From: Gelatoporia subvermispora B
Taxonomy: Eukaryota; Basidiomycota; Agaricomycetes; Polyporales; Gelatoporiaceae
Length of the DNA: 64,000 bases
NCBI GenBank assembly: GCA_000320605.2
Contig: KB445797.1
Span: 1,572,473-1,636,472, forward strand
Direction of reading: 5' to 3'
In this document: piece by piece, positions 19,510-31,676 of the stretch
How positions within the stretch are numbered: the stretch's first letter is position 1
Layout of the letters: each line of letters opens with the position of its first letter
Notes under the pieces: model-generated
What the model was told of the DNA's origin: nothing
Seen by the model: only the letters and a program-made list of their open reading frames with translations
The model's database searches: none
Position numbers and translations under genes: made by a program

Positions 19510-22348
19510 ATGGACCCTCTCTCTATAGTGACTGCTGTCCTCTCTAGTGCGCTTGCCGTCCAGCGATGGATTCACCAAAAGCAAAAGAAGAGCAAGGTCA
19601 TTGTCGAGCTCTCGCACACAGTCAACAGAGTTTGCGAGATTCTCACCCCTCTGCATCCTGGCTCCGTCGAAGTCCGCGATACAGGCTGGCATAGCCAGAC
19701 TTCCACTCTTTGCTCTATGCCAGAAGACGTTGAAGACTTTACTCTAGACGATGGAGTGATCAACTGTCTCAAAGACACGGGCGAGGCGCTCAGTATTCTC
19801 AGAGAACATCTGGTGCTCTGGAGAGAAAAGAGCCTGAAGGCGAACATCTTGGCGTTTATAAACCCTCAAACCGTCATCGGGCAGCTGCAGGAGGATGGTC
19901 ATAAACTTCAACAAAAGCTCAACCTGCTATCATTTGCTCTCCAGGTGGCGAACTTCAGGACAGGACAAAGCTTGCATCGGACACTATCCGAAGCTCTGGC
20001 TTCCCCACAACCGCCAACACCAGTCGACTTCATCGTCAATCCCGACGTACAGACATTTTGGCGTGATCATATCGGTGCTCACGTATGACTTCCAGCACAA
20101 AGTAAACGTCTAACGAACGATCTGATATGATGTCTATGGCATAGGTGACGTGCTGCCCCGAGGGTGCCTTTTGGAGAGCAGTCACTAACGCAGTTGAGAA
20201 TGACCTCAACGAGGGGATACGAAACGCATTACTCCTACGCCTCGATGAGTTTGCCGTGGGAGGCATCACGCCATCCAGTTTGGAACGCTTTGTCGGATCT
20301 GGAACGATCCGCGGGTGCATTGACGAACTGCGTGGGTGTTCCTGTTGACATCCTGCACGCATCCCACATAGATCCTCATCTGTTCTAGGAAGAGAGCAAG
20401 AGGAGACCGAGACGAATCACGAGACCGTTGCTCCACTCCTCGTCTGGATAGACGACACTCCAGACAACAACACTAAGGAAGTCCAAGACGCAATTGACGA
20501 GGGGATTACTGTAGTCAGCCTGCCTTCGACCGCAGCTGCTAAAGCCTGGATAGACGCAAACCTAGGTGAAAACCATCATCTCTGCTTCCCGGAATCAGCT
20601 CTCGGCGTGATGCATGTGATTGACGGATAGCGCTGACTGTGTTCTCCGCGTTCCCAGATATGCTGCGGGAGGCAGAGGCCGCACACTGCCTGCGCTTCAT
20701 TTCAGACAACTACCGCCCGGAAGCTCGCGGGCGGCTTGGCAACTTCCTCAACCTCTCCGCCGGCGAGACCATCCTGCGCTACCTCCGTGGCCGCCTGTTC
20801 GCCGCCCCCGTGCTCATCTACTGCGGCGCCAGCATCGTGACCACACGCTATGTGCTGTCATACGAGCGCGCGGGATCGACTGTCGAGGAAGACGTCTGTA
20901 TGACATTTATCAGGGCGCTTGCCCAGGGTCAGATAGATGACAACAGTTGGGAAGACTTCGACGTGAAGCAGGGGTCCTACGTCGCCCGGAGCCTGTCACA
21001 GCCCCAGAATAGCCGTACGCTGGCATCACCCAACGCCAGAGGGCAGCCTTCCACCCCACTGCCAGCTCCCAACTATGCTACCGCCGTGCCAACCACAGGG
21101 CGCACAGCAGCGCCTCGGCTGCAGCCAGTCCTTGATCGCGCAACCTTTGAATGGTCCCCGGTCTCCGAATGGGTTGTGTGCGAATTGCCTGGGGAGGCGG
21201 AGGGTGGAGTAGAGAGTCGCCTATCTCGATTCAGCGACTGGTCGGGCACGGTCGAACCCCTCTGCCGCATTGGTCCAGACGGCGGCAGCTCACGGTCCTT
21301 CTTCAGCGGCGATGGTGTTACGAACCGGATGAACGAGATCCGGGAAGCCATCACCCATATCCGCCTGAACTGGCGTGACTACAATCACTTCATGGAGGGT
21401 CTCCAGCGGATGTTCATCGATACGACCGGTGGCGAGAAGGCCGCACCGCTTCTCCATGTCTTGCCTGCGTCGCAGGAGTGGGCAGATCGCAGGCAGGAAC
21501 CTGTGGAGAACGAAGAATACAGTGTCCTCAGGCTGTATACTTCCGAACGCGGATATCAGGCGATCTTCCGAGTGCTCAACGAGGCATTCCGGAAGGACGA
21601 GCTGACGGGAAACCAGTCGAGACTGCGAGCAGCCGTCTTCCTCGTTGAGCTTCTGACTATCGAACTTTTCAATTATTCCCTCAATTTCCGACCGCCATCG
21701 AGCTTCTCTGGCATCATCTATCGCGGCCTCTGCCTAACGGGGGAACACCTCAACGAATTCTACGCGCTAACCAGGCGCCCGGTGAAAGAGCGCTACTGGT
21801 CCATCCCTTTGTCCATCATTTCTTGCACTACGGACCTATTGACGGCGGTCAAATTCGCCGAGAAGCTAGCATCCACTAACCCGAACCTGTACCCTGTCCT
21901 CTGGCGCATCCATGTCGCAGACCTCGACGCAGAACTCATGGACATCTATCACCAGCGCTTCCCCGCGAGCGTCGTGTCCACTATCTGCGCAGTGCGCATT
22001 AGCGGCCTGTCGGACTATCCGGAGGAGGAAGAGGTGCTCCTGCGAGGGCCGTTCTTCCAGCTCGTGCATGTGCAGCCTCAGCGGCTGGTCGGTGTGGAGG
22101 GCAACCACGGGACAGTGCACGTCATGGACGGGGTAATGCTCAACTCGAATCGAGACCATCCGAGCACTATGGAGATGGCGCCTGATGTGGGACAACGAGC
22201 CCGGGAGCTCTTTGGGTGCCTGGTGGAGATTGGGAGAACAAAGGAATGCATGAAGCTCGCCAACGAGTGTGGGCTGCAGGACGATGTCCTCCAGTACGCC
22301 CGGATCTATGCGGAGGCAGAAGGAAAGCTAGCGAGGTTGATGCAGTAG
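19510..22348 (+). CDS. Multidomain ADP-ribosyltransferase with receiver-like domain
   Basis: Exons are about 19510-20082, 20145-20333, 20397-20565 and 20658-22348, roughly 870 residues. Residues 1-190 are predicted helical and begin MDPLSIVTAVLSSALAVQ, resembling the N-terminal helical-bundle domains of fungal STAND/Goodbye-HeLo-like proteins (inference). The next region has LLVWIDDTPDNN, a GITVVSLPST strand and, in exon 4, APVLIYCG and ERAGST: the pattern of a CheY-like receiver fold with an acidic WIDD pocket. The C-terminal 230 residues carry the three blocks of an arginine-type ADP-ribosyltransferase: IIYRGLCL (Arg, near 21720), IISCTTD (Ser-Thr motif, near 21820) and EEEEVLLRGPFF (ExE, near 22022). 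It would transfer ADP-ribose from NAD+ to a protein. No signal peptide, so it acts inside the cell. The target is unknown. Confidence 0.75.
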
Positions 22349-23827
22349 CCCGTATGCACTTGTATCGTTTCGATCACTACTTCTTGTGTAACCGTACTCA
22401 CTCGTTCCATGTAGCTTTGAAGACTGGTAATTGGACGTTGTTTGGACTAAGACCATCGTGTTCATTTAATCGTGCTACTACAATTGACAGCGTCTGGCAA
22501 CTCGCAAATTCTATACTTCGTACAAAATACCTGAAGGCTTTCGTGAGCCCGACTAGCTGACCGGAAGACTCTTCACCCATTTGGTCGTCGCGGTGCCCCA
22601 GTAGTGACCAGCATAGAAGGCAATCGGCTCCCGCATCCACCCATGCGGCGACGCTGACTTCGTATTGGAATCACCTTAGGAGCACGGCGATCATGCCGAA
22701 GGCTACCGCGGTACACCGACATGGTGGAGAGTAGAGGAACCTGACAGCCATTAGACTTCCAAGAAGAGGGGGGCGACCGTGAAGGCCCAGAGAAGGGGAT
22801 CGAATGCTGCGCAGTGAGCATGTGTATGTGGGTCGAAACCTAATACACACGTGCATCACTGACGTTCATCCATGCTGTGTCCCCGGGTCCAGAAGAGGTT
22901 CGGCAAGGTATACCCTGCACGAGGGGTCCCGGTATTCGGTGCGCGTAATTCGCCCAGCTGCGTAATCTGCGCGTTGCCTACATTTAGTCCTGCCTCGTTG
23001 TGATGCACTAGGTGGATATGAGTACTCAGACATGTCTTTTGGGGTATATGGGCGCAGAGCTGCGCGAGCTGAGCCATTCCAAGTTAAATTGCTACGGACC
23101 TTTGCTCGACCACTGTAGTCGTCATTCGTTTCACTTTGCTGGGTCTCCCCGGTCCCGTAGCTGTGTTGGAGCTTGCCGGTACCCATCGTACCCTATCCTA
23201 GGCATCGGGGTAGAACAAGAGCATCCTTTTCCGGAACTAGCCCGTTGAAGTTCCTTCGCGCCGGAGCTCGACCGGGTCAGCACAGCACTTGAAGCCCAGA
23301 CACACGAACTTGAAGCCCCGGATATATTCGCCACGGATAGACAGGCTACCGCTCGTGACGCTGTGCAGTGCACATATCACTGAGTTGCGTACCGACGATG
23401 CCCATGGGTGTTGACAATGCGCCTTTTCAGGGGGTCACCTCGATCGATCATTCGGTTAGTAGTGTTGTCCACAGTCCCTGCTCGCTAGTGCCAGGATTGG
23501 CAGCAAGACCTTCAGGCTGAAAAGACTGTTCCTGCACGGAACGTGACAATCTGATGTAACGCGCTGTGACCTGCGAATGATACAGAGCCTCTGATTCAGC
23601 CGTCAAGGAGAACGGATACAGCTAATATCACCAGCCGAGATATTGACCCATGTCCGGAGTTCACATGACGAGTCCCTGTAATAGGTTCCGCGTCCAGCGC
23701 CTGTGGATCCGCGGCCACAGTCGTGCGGGCTAACATCGTGGACTGGTCGCGTTTCCCCCAACTCGTATCAATAACTGGCACCACGACTCTATAACTACAC
23801 AAGTGAATCAAACGCACCTAGAAAAAC
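22349..23827. other. Intergenic stretch with no assignable gene
   Basis: About 1.5 kb between the ADP-ribosyltransferase and Argonaute genes. One short frame near 23250-23385 on the plus strand has coil-like residue use (ELDRVSTALEAQTHELEAPD) and might be a gene scrap, but it has no start or recognisable partner exons. Confidence 0.5.
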
Positions 23828-26800
23828 ATGTCCGGCAGAGGCGGTGATCGTGGCAGAGGCTACGATAGAGGGCGAGGCGGCAGCGGGGGTGGTAGAGGCA
23901 GTCCAGGAGGAGATGGTTATCGTGGGCGCGGTGGTTCTCCTGGCGATCGTGGCCGCGGGGGAGACCGCGGCGGATTCAGAGGAGGCGACCGTGGCGGGTT
24001 CAGAGGAGGCGATCGCGGCGGGTTCAGAGGAGGCGATCGCGGCGGCTTTCGAGGGGGAGACAGAGGTGGCAGAGGCAGAGGCGGTGGTGGGCCTCCCAGG
24101 GCACAAGGAGGGTAAGTTGTCGTTCCTCAGAACATAGATCCTTTGGCTCAAAAGATCGTTCTGTCCTCCAGGGTGTTTCAGCCAGATGTGCCCGTTCAGA
24201 TTGACGCGCGTTTGGTGGACCAATCCCAAGACCGACTCGTCTCCAACCTTTCTCGGCTGAGTTTGAGGGACACCGAACTACCCACGCGTCCCGACTTCGG
24301 TGTCGTAGGCGTGGAAATCAAATTACGCACGAACTTCTTCCCAGTCCGGGTGCCTAAGGGACCTCTGTACGAATACGATGTCAAGATTAAGCCAGATGTC
24401 ACCATCAAACGCGTCAAGAGGCAGATTTTCGCCCTCGCGGAGCAAACTCAGGAATGGCAGCAAGCTGGGATGATCTACCGGGTCGCTCACGACCATAGCG
24501 CGAAGCTCATCGCGGCGTTTGAGCTTCCCCAGCCTCTGGTCATCACGGTTCCGTACAAGGATGAAGACGAAACAGACGAACCACCCAAGCCTGGCGGCAA
24601 GAAGAAAAGCAAACGCGCGGCAGAGTACACACTGACTATCAATTTTACTCAAATCCTCGATACTCAGAATCTCGTGAGGTATGTCTCTTCTACTTTGGAT
24701 TCGCAAGCGGTTATGTGTCACGTGTTCCAAAGGGTGTGGTCCTCTATCTGCCATTGTGGACCATTACCCTCGGGGTTTCGTTCACTCATAGAGTTTCTTC
24801 CGCCGTGATGCTGATGTTTATGATGTCAGCCATCTGGAGGGACAGCCGCAGTACAGAGGCTATGACCCCCTTCCGGTCATTGCGGCCTTGAACTTGATAT
24901 TGGGTGCTCACCCTAGCCGTGCTGGCGGTGAGGGAACCATGGTCGGTAAGAATAAGTACTACCATCCTCCGCCTCTCTGGACACTCGGCGGTGGACTCGA
25001 GGCTTGGCGTGGCTTCTACTCTTCCGTCCGCCCCGCCTGGAAGGAACTCATGGTGAACGTCAACGTCTGTACCACTGCATTCTATACTCCGGGCAATCTC
25101 GCGGATCGGCTTCAGGAATTCTTGGATGCCAGTTTCGGTGCTCGAGCGAATGCGTTTGCGAAGGGCGTGAGAGTCAAGACGACGCATCTCGGATATACGA
25201 GAACTGTCAAGGCCGTCGCCCAAATCACGGCGAAGCAACACAAGTTCGCAACCGAAGAGTATGGAAGTGTTTCTGTCGAGCAGTACTTCCAGAAGAGCAA
25301 GTCATACTTTGTCTCAGGAGTGATGTTGTGCTAATTGCGAGACAGAATACAATATCAGACTGCAATATCCCGACCTTCCGCTCATCGAGATCGGAGGCCA
25401 GCAGAAGAACTACCTCCCAGCCGAGTGCTGTGTCGTCTTGGAGAAGCAACCGTTCCGCGGGAAGCTCACTGAAGAACATACGGCGGCAATGATCAAGATC
25501 GCCTGCCAGCCACCCAACGTCAATGGTGAAGACATCGTAGGTCGTGGACTCCACGAGCTCGGTTTCAGACCCGGGGCCTCAAATACGCTGGAGGGCTTCG
25601 GCGTCAGCATCGGGACGGAGATGGCTGTAGTTCCCGGTCGGATTCTGCCCGCACCTGTCATCCGCTATGGCCAGGGCTCTCCACGTGTCGACGAGCGCGC
25701 GAGCTGGAACCTGCGCGATGTCAAGTTCTCCACGGGCGGCGCGCTGGACAAGCTCGCTGTGCTCCTCATCAAGGACGGTGGGCGCGATGAGTTCCAGGGT
25801 CCGAGCGATCCCGAGCTCCAGGGCATTGTTCGGGGCTTCCAGGACATGTGCCGGAAGTGCGGTATGCGAGTCTCTAATGAACCCGTGACGTACATGGTCG
25901 CCGAGCTCCCGCGCAAGAACAGGGAGGACCCGCTTCGCAAGGGCGCGATCAAGGCGATCCAAGGCGCGATCACGAGCAGCCAGTCGCGCCCGAAGCTCAT
26001 CCTCGTCATCCTGTCGAGCGGTGACAGGCATGTGTACTCCGGACTCAAGCACCTCTGCGACGTCTACCTCGGTGTCGCCACCGTGTGCGTGCATGCTGCC
26101 AAGATTCGCAACGAGAAGGGCCAGCTGCAATACTATGCGAATGTTGCGCTGAAGGTCAATATGAAGCTCGGTGGCGTGAACCACACGCTCGACCAGAGGA
26201 ACATGGGCTGGCTCAAGCAGGCGCCGACGATGCTCGTTGGTATGGATGTGACGCATCCTGGGCCTGGGACTATCAAGGGCACCCCGTCTATTGCAGCGGT
26301 CGTTGCTAGCATTGATCAGTGGTTTGGTCAGTTCCCGGCTAGTATGCGTATCCAGGAATCGAAGAAAGAAGTACGTGCATGTTCTCCATGCGATTCAAAA
26401 CCATATTGAGCGTATGTTTAGATGATAACCGATCTCTCTGGAATGATGGTCGAGCGTCTCAAAGCGTTCCAGAACGCAAACAAGGGAATTCTGCCTCAGC
26501 GCATCCTGGTGTATCGCGATGGTGTATCAGAGGTCCGATGAGTCCCGTATTCTACTTTACTTCTTTCTGACATCCGTGGTTCAGGGTCAATTTGCCACTG
26601 TAGTTGCTGAGGAGATGCCCGAGATCAGGGCTGCATTCCGCAAGTTCAACACCGCGCAGGCACAGTATGCTCCGAAGTTGACCATCGTGATTTGCGGCAA
26701 GCGTCACCACACTCGATTCTTCCCGACGGAGGAACAGAACGCAGACCGTAACGGCAATCCCAGGCCTGGAACGGTCGTCGACAGGGGTGTAACGGCAATC

Positions 26801-27221
26801 TACGAGTTCGATTTCTTCTTGCAGGCTCACGGAGGCAAGCCGTTCTTCGCTTTCGCGTTCGTAGAAACGCTTCTGATATGCACTACAATTAGGTTTGCAA
26901 GGTACCACGAAGCCCACACACTACTACGTCGTGCATGACGAGATCCGGTTCAAGGCAGACCAACTCCAGACGCTCACGAACGACGTCAGCTTCTTGTTCG
27001 CCCGTGCCACAAAGGCCGTCAGCCTCGTCTCGCCCGCCTACTACGCCGATCTTGCCTGCGAGCGCGGGCGCTGCTATCTGCACTCCCTCCTCCAGGGTAT
27101 ATCCGAGAGCGGCACCACCGGCTCAAGTGGCCCCGACGAGGAGGTCATCAAGGCCGAGGCGGAGCGCATGTGGCGCGGTGGTGTTAATGACCGGCTCAAG
27201 GAAACCATGTTCTATCTGTGA
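23828..27221 (+). CDS. Argonaute
   Basis: Small-RNA-guided slicer of the RNAi pathway. ATG 23828 opens an RGG-rich leader of about 95 residues with a GGFRGGDRG repeat. Next come the N domain (FGVVGVEIKLRTNFFPVRVP), the L1/DUF1785 region (ILGAHPSR, then PPLWTLGGGLEAWRGFYSSV), PAZ (YNIRLQYPDLPLIEIGG, YLPAECC), MID and PIWI. Slicer residues are present: D in VGMDVTHPG, E in SKKEMITDL, D in YRDGVSEGQF, and the His-containing segment PTHYYVVHDE. The C-terminus is RLKETMFYL, typical of the family. There are seven or so exons. Two introns (25297-25345 and 26835-26892) start with GC rather than GT. The frame is intact, so an active slicer is likely. Confidence 0.95.
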
Positions 27222-27472
27222 TCACCGAATGCCTCCAATATCAGCAATTCGTTCGTAATTTCTCGTCATGGTGGAAAGAGTATAGATACGTGACCCTGTA
27301 TCGATGACCATCATGTATGGCTGCAGTTCTGTATTCTCTATGTAATGAGCCGAGAAGTATGTTGTGCATCACTATGCCCAAATCGAGCGCTGAGCGACTT
27401 GGGATCGTCACCAGTTGAAGCAGTGCCTCTCAAGTCTTGTTCGCGGGCACCCGGCGCTCCGCTCAACCGTTA

Positions 27473-28333
27473 CAGTGATATACGGGCCGGTGGGACACTA
27501 CCGGCCAGTGGGACAGATGTCCCTCTTGCCTTCCACACGTCCTTCCATCATCAACCATGCCTGCATAATTCAAACAGAACCCATTGGCCATAATACGAAT
27601 GCGATTTTTGGATATTTTTTTCTTGTGTAGAACCTTCGCAGTGGGCCGATTTCGTGGGAAAACCGGGATAGCCAAATTTGGCTGAGAGCTGTTATGGGCT
27701 GCAGAACATCTTTCACTTGGGATCTTCCTTCAATTTTGTGATATACTGCTAGACCAATACCATGTACTTTGTATGGCATGGATTTTTTGAGGTCAGGAGC
27801 GGTGGAAATGTCACATGAATATTTTCGCATTAATCTCAGCCAGGCGGCCCTATCACGCATGTCACCACCTTTGTCACGGTCACATGTGTCCCACCAGGAG
27901 CCAATTCGAGAGATACTCCAACAGTACACAACACTGATCTCTCAAAAACGGCACAAATTACGTATAGCCTTTTACCGTCCATTATTCCAAGTCATTTCTT
28001 AGAGAATTCTCAGAATAGAGGAGACATGTAAGAAATAACTTCAGAGACGAGCTACCGGCGGTTATTCCGTCTTATCTAGCCGCAGCACCTTATATAGTAA
28101 ATAGTCGCATGATGTGACACTGTCCCACCGGCCGGTTTTAGGCCGATAACGCAAATTGCAACTGATGAGCCTCGCAGTCATGCTTGCTCACGAGTGATAT
28201 GCTCAAAGTGGTCTAGAAATAAAGCTCAAGACCTGTAGTTTACATCGGTGTATTGATCGTACGGAAAAAATGTGTTCTTCGCATGTCAGGCAACGAGTAA
28301 GATTTTGGTGTCCCACCGACCCGTATATCACTG
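27473..28333. mobile_element. Tc1/mariner-like transposon remnant with TA target site
   Basis: The left end TA-CAGTGATATACGGGCCGGTGGG matches the right end in reverse complement (CAGTGATATACGGGTCGGTGGGACAC) over about 26 bp with one mismatch. Both ends sit at TA (27471-27472 and 28334-28335), the hallmark target site of Tc1/mariner elements. A third, diverged copy of the GGTGGGACA motif lies inside at about 28118. The 861-bp interior has no transposase motif; a 119-residue minus-strand frame at 27570-27929 is not recognised. Confidence 0.78.
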
Positions 28334-28335
28334 TA

Positions 28336-29181
28336 GGCGCTTTCGATCAGATCACGCGCCCCGGAGTCCGGACACTTGTACCCCGTCCTCCATGTCCAAT
28401 CGCCATCACTGCATGAAGCCTGCAAAGTCGTACGCGCAACCCACAGGCCCCATAATCGTCAAACGCTTTGCTTATGCAATCGAGACTGTAGTACAGTTAC
28501 AATTAGTACAGTACTGCCTTGTTCAGTTCATTGCAAATCGGACACCGTCCGACAGGTGTATGGCCCAAAGATAGGACGTTCGCAACTATATCGCTTCCAT
28601 CGGAATCTATGATCATTTTCACACATTGAACGCTCTTGCAAATACAGCTGGCCTACTCGGGAGTGCTTTTCCTGGTTAGCAGAGGAGGCCGCGTCAGCGA
28701 CTCCCTACATCGTGACTCAACATGCTGCAGCTGCAGAGCAACTTCTATCAATACCGGACTCTTCAGCGCACGAGCGCAGCCCATGGTCTACGATGCTCAT
28801 TCTCGGACCGTCATCGCCTTCCACGGACTTGCTGATCGGTCTCGAGGTAGTGGAAGGGGTGGCACGTGAAAGATTAGCGAAGCTTCGCCAACTAATGCTT
28901 GCAGAGAAGGCTCAGTTGGTGAGAGGCTCCACCCTTTACTGTGCCGTTGGATCTCATTGTTCTCAATCTCATTGTTCTCATGCACACTTTGACAGCCATA
29001 AATAGCCTATATTCAATCAAAGTCTGGAGTATGCTCGCGAGTCGCAGTCATTGATTGGTCATGGCTCGTGATGTACCGGTGCTGTAATACCTAGCATCAT
29101 ATATATCTGCTTCAGGATGGTATGAGTATATGAGTGCCCTTATCCTATCCCAAGGTTTTCCAGGGTCTCCGAACCACTGTG
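28336..29181. other. Intergenic, with a possible gene scrap near 28620-28915
   Basis: A plus-strand frame about 100 codons long reads WLAEEAASATPYIVTQHAAA, then a Ser/Pro-rich part and EVVEGVARERLAKLRQLMLA. Its residue use looks protein-like, with Ala-rich and helical stretches, but it has no Met, no family match I know and no clear neighbouring exons. The remainder is the promoter side of the esterase. Confidence 0.35.
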
Positions 29182-31388
29182 ATGAAGCTTGCCACGCTAT
29201 TTGTCCTTGCGACAGCCTTTGTGTCCCGCTCCGGGCGCGCATGTGCGTCAGAGGCATTGGGGCTCACTGTTACACTCGATTGTATGTCATGATGCTTTCT
29301 TACCGAATCATCCCACTCTTAAGCACTCCTTATATCACAGATGGATCTTTTACGGGTATGCTGAATAGTACCACCGGTACAACTTCGTTTCTTGGCATAC
29401 GCTACGCGGACGCGCCGGTCGGCGACCTGCGCTGGCGTGCGCCTGTCTCTCCACCCACGTCGCATTTGGGTGATGTGGATGCATTCGCTTTTGCTCCTGC
29501 TTGCATTCCCACATCCGCGATGGACGTCAGTTCTTCAACAAGTGAAGACTGTCTGTTCGGAAACGTACGTCCGGTCTCGCGTAGCCTGTTTCCTCGTCGA
29601 GCCGAAAGTCAATGTTACACAGGTGTTTGTTCCCGCAGGAACCACAAAGGTTGACAAGCTGCCTGTCTTAGTTTGGTTCTTCGGTACTGTCCAGTACTCA
29701 TCTCCATTAAGGTCAATTGGCGCTGATAGTATTGGATATCTAGGCGGCGGTTTTGAAAGTGGAAGCACAAATTCGTTTCTTCCTGACGAGCTCTTCAATA
29801 CCACTACTGAGCCTATGGTCTTCGTGACCTTGAGTTATCGTCTTGGACAGTTTGGATTCCTCGGTGAGAAAACTCTGTCCGTGAACAATTGTCACGTATG
29901 GCTCACAGGCATGGCAGCGGGGCCCGAAGTCGCCGCAGATGGAGATATGAATACTGGGCTGCTGGATCAGGTGAGATTACTCATATCTCATTGCTGAAAG
30001 CGCATAATGGTGGAATCAGCGGGCTGGGCTGCGTTGGGTGCAACGTTACATTCATGCCTTTGGTGGAGATAGCTCGTGAGTTATCGTGTACATGTGGACG
30101 GCGTGAACTCTGAAGATGTGTGGGTTTAGTCGAGTCTCCATATGGGGTCAGTCCGCGGGGGCAGGCTCTACAATGTTCCATGTGCGTGTCAATCATATGA
30201 TCAGGGAATACCGATCAGAGTAACTTACTCTCTTCTTTCACTTCGATGTCCACAGCTCATCGCGAATAATGGGAACGACGAGGGCCTCTTTCACGCGGTG
30301 ATGGGTGATAGTCCTTCCTTGAACTATCTCCCCGAGCCCACAGACGGATATGTAACCACCATTTTCGCCCAGTTTGCAAGTCTCGCGTACGCAAATCAAA
30401 TTGAATTTTTACGAGGCTGCTGAAATGACATCGATATAGTGGATGTACAGGCAACAGTGTAATGTCGTGTCTACGTGCGCAAAACTCAACTACTCTCGCC
30501 CGCGCAGGGAGTATCACGATTGCATCACGACCTACGACCTTGTTCGCTTTTGCGCCTATCTTCGATGGATCATTCATCACCACTCGTCCTGTGGAAGCAT
30601 TCAGATCCGGCCGATTCGCACGCGTGCCTGTTTTATTTGGAAGCAATACGGACGAGGGTCTGATATGGGCGCTAACGCTGCCTCCAGAAGCGAATCCGCG
30701 CGCACCCAACGCATCGGAAACCACAGTATTCAACATGATATCCAGCCAGTTCCCTAATCTCACCCGCGCAACCTTCGACAAGGCGTTAGGATTGTATCCG
30801 CTCTCGGCACATGACAATCTGCTCGAACGACAGCTTGGCGCGATGTATGGTCAAATTCGATACATCTGCACCGCGTTGCTCATCACGGGCAACGCTGCCA
30901 AGTTCGGTCAAAATAGCTTCCACTACCAGTACGGTTGACTACTGTACGGTCGAAAAGGTATCCAGCTGACATGCATGACCTTAGTTACGACAACGCACGG
31001 CTTGGAAGTTCCAGCTTGGCAAACGGGACGCTACACGGGGCAGACCTGCAGGCCTTCTATGCGTCGTCCGTGCCTTTCGCCACGCCGAATAGCGATGATT
31101 TGGCTCTATTCTCCGCTATGCGTGAGTATTGGACGTCCTTCGTCACTGGCCAAAAGCCTGTTGCCGTGGCCGCACCGACCTGGTCTGTGAGTAAATTCAA
31201 TCAAACAAGTGCATAACAAGTGTTGATATACACTTGCCCCTTCTTTCTCCATCCAGAGCGTAAGCACAGATGTAGGTAGTCCACGATTACTTCTCCATCC
31301 TGGCACTATTCAAGAGGAGACAATTACCGCCACCCTGGAGAATCGCTGCGAGTTTTGGCATGGGCTCGATGGCGAGCTTCAACAATGA
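29182..31388 (+). CDS. Secreted type-B carboxylesterase/lipase
   Basis: Alpha/beta-hydrolase of the carboxylesterase B family, hydrolysing carboxylic esters outside the cell. ATG 29182 starts a signal peptide (MKLATLFVLATAFVS). Motifs after splicing: FLGIRYADAPVGDLRWRAP, the SEDCLF N-terminal block, the oxyanion loop FFGGGFESGS, VTLSYRLGQFGFLG, the nucleophile elbow IWGQSAGAGS (30140), the acid in LFGSNTDEGL, and the probable catalytic His in GTLHGADLQAFY. The protein is about 530 residues with around nine short introns. The frame is intact to TGA at 31386. Several N-glycosylation sequons (NSTT, NASE) fit secretion. Confidence 0.9.
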
Positions 31389-31676
31389 ACGGGAAAGCTC
31401 ACTCAAACGTACTACTCTACTCCTGTAGTATTCGCTCTTTTGACTCATGGCACTTGCACATGAACAACGCCTAAAATCAGTCACTATTGTGAACAAGCTC
31501 ATCGGTCGATCGGCGTCATTATATTCAATCTCTTCCATGGATATCTTCTCCTGACATTGCCTCTCCACTCAACCTCAATGTTTGGGTGGATAGCTTGTAA
31601 TAGTTATGACTGGGAGTCGCGAACATGTGAACTCCAACGTAGGGGTGGACGTTCTGAAATTACACCGGATCCTTCA
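31389..31676. terminator. Convergent 3' intergenic region
   Basis: 288 bases between the converging esterase and NmrA-like genes must contain both polyadenylation regions. No other feature was seen. Confidence 0.5.

Noticed and set aside
25579..26256. 225-codon minus-strand frame
   Set aside because: Antisense to the MID/PIWI exon of Argonaute.
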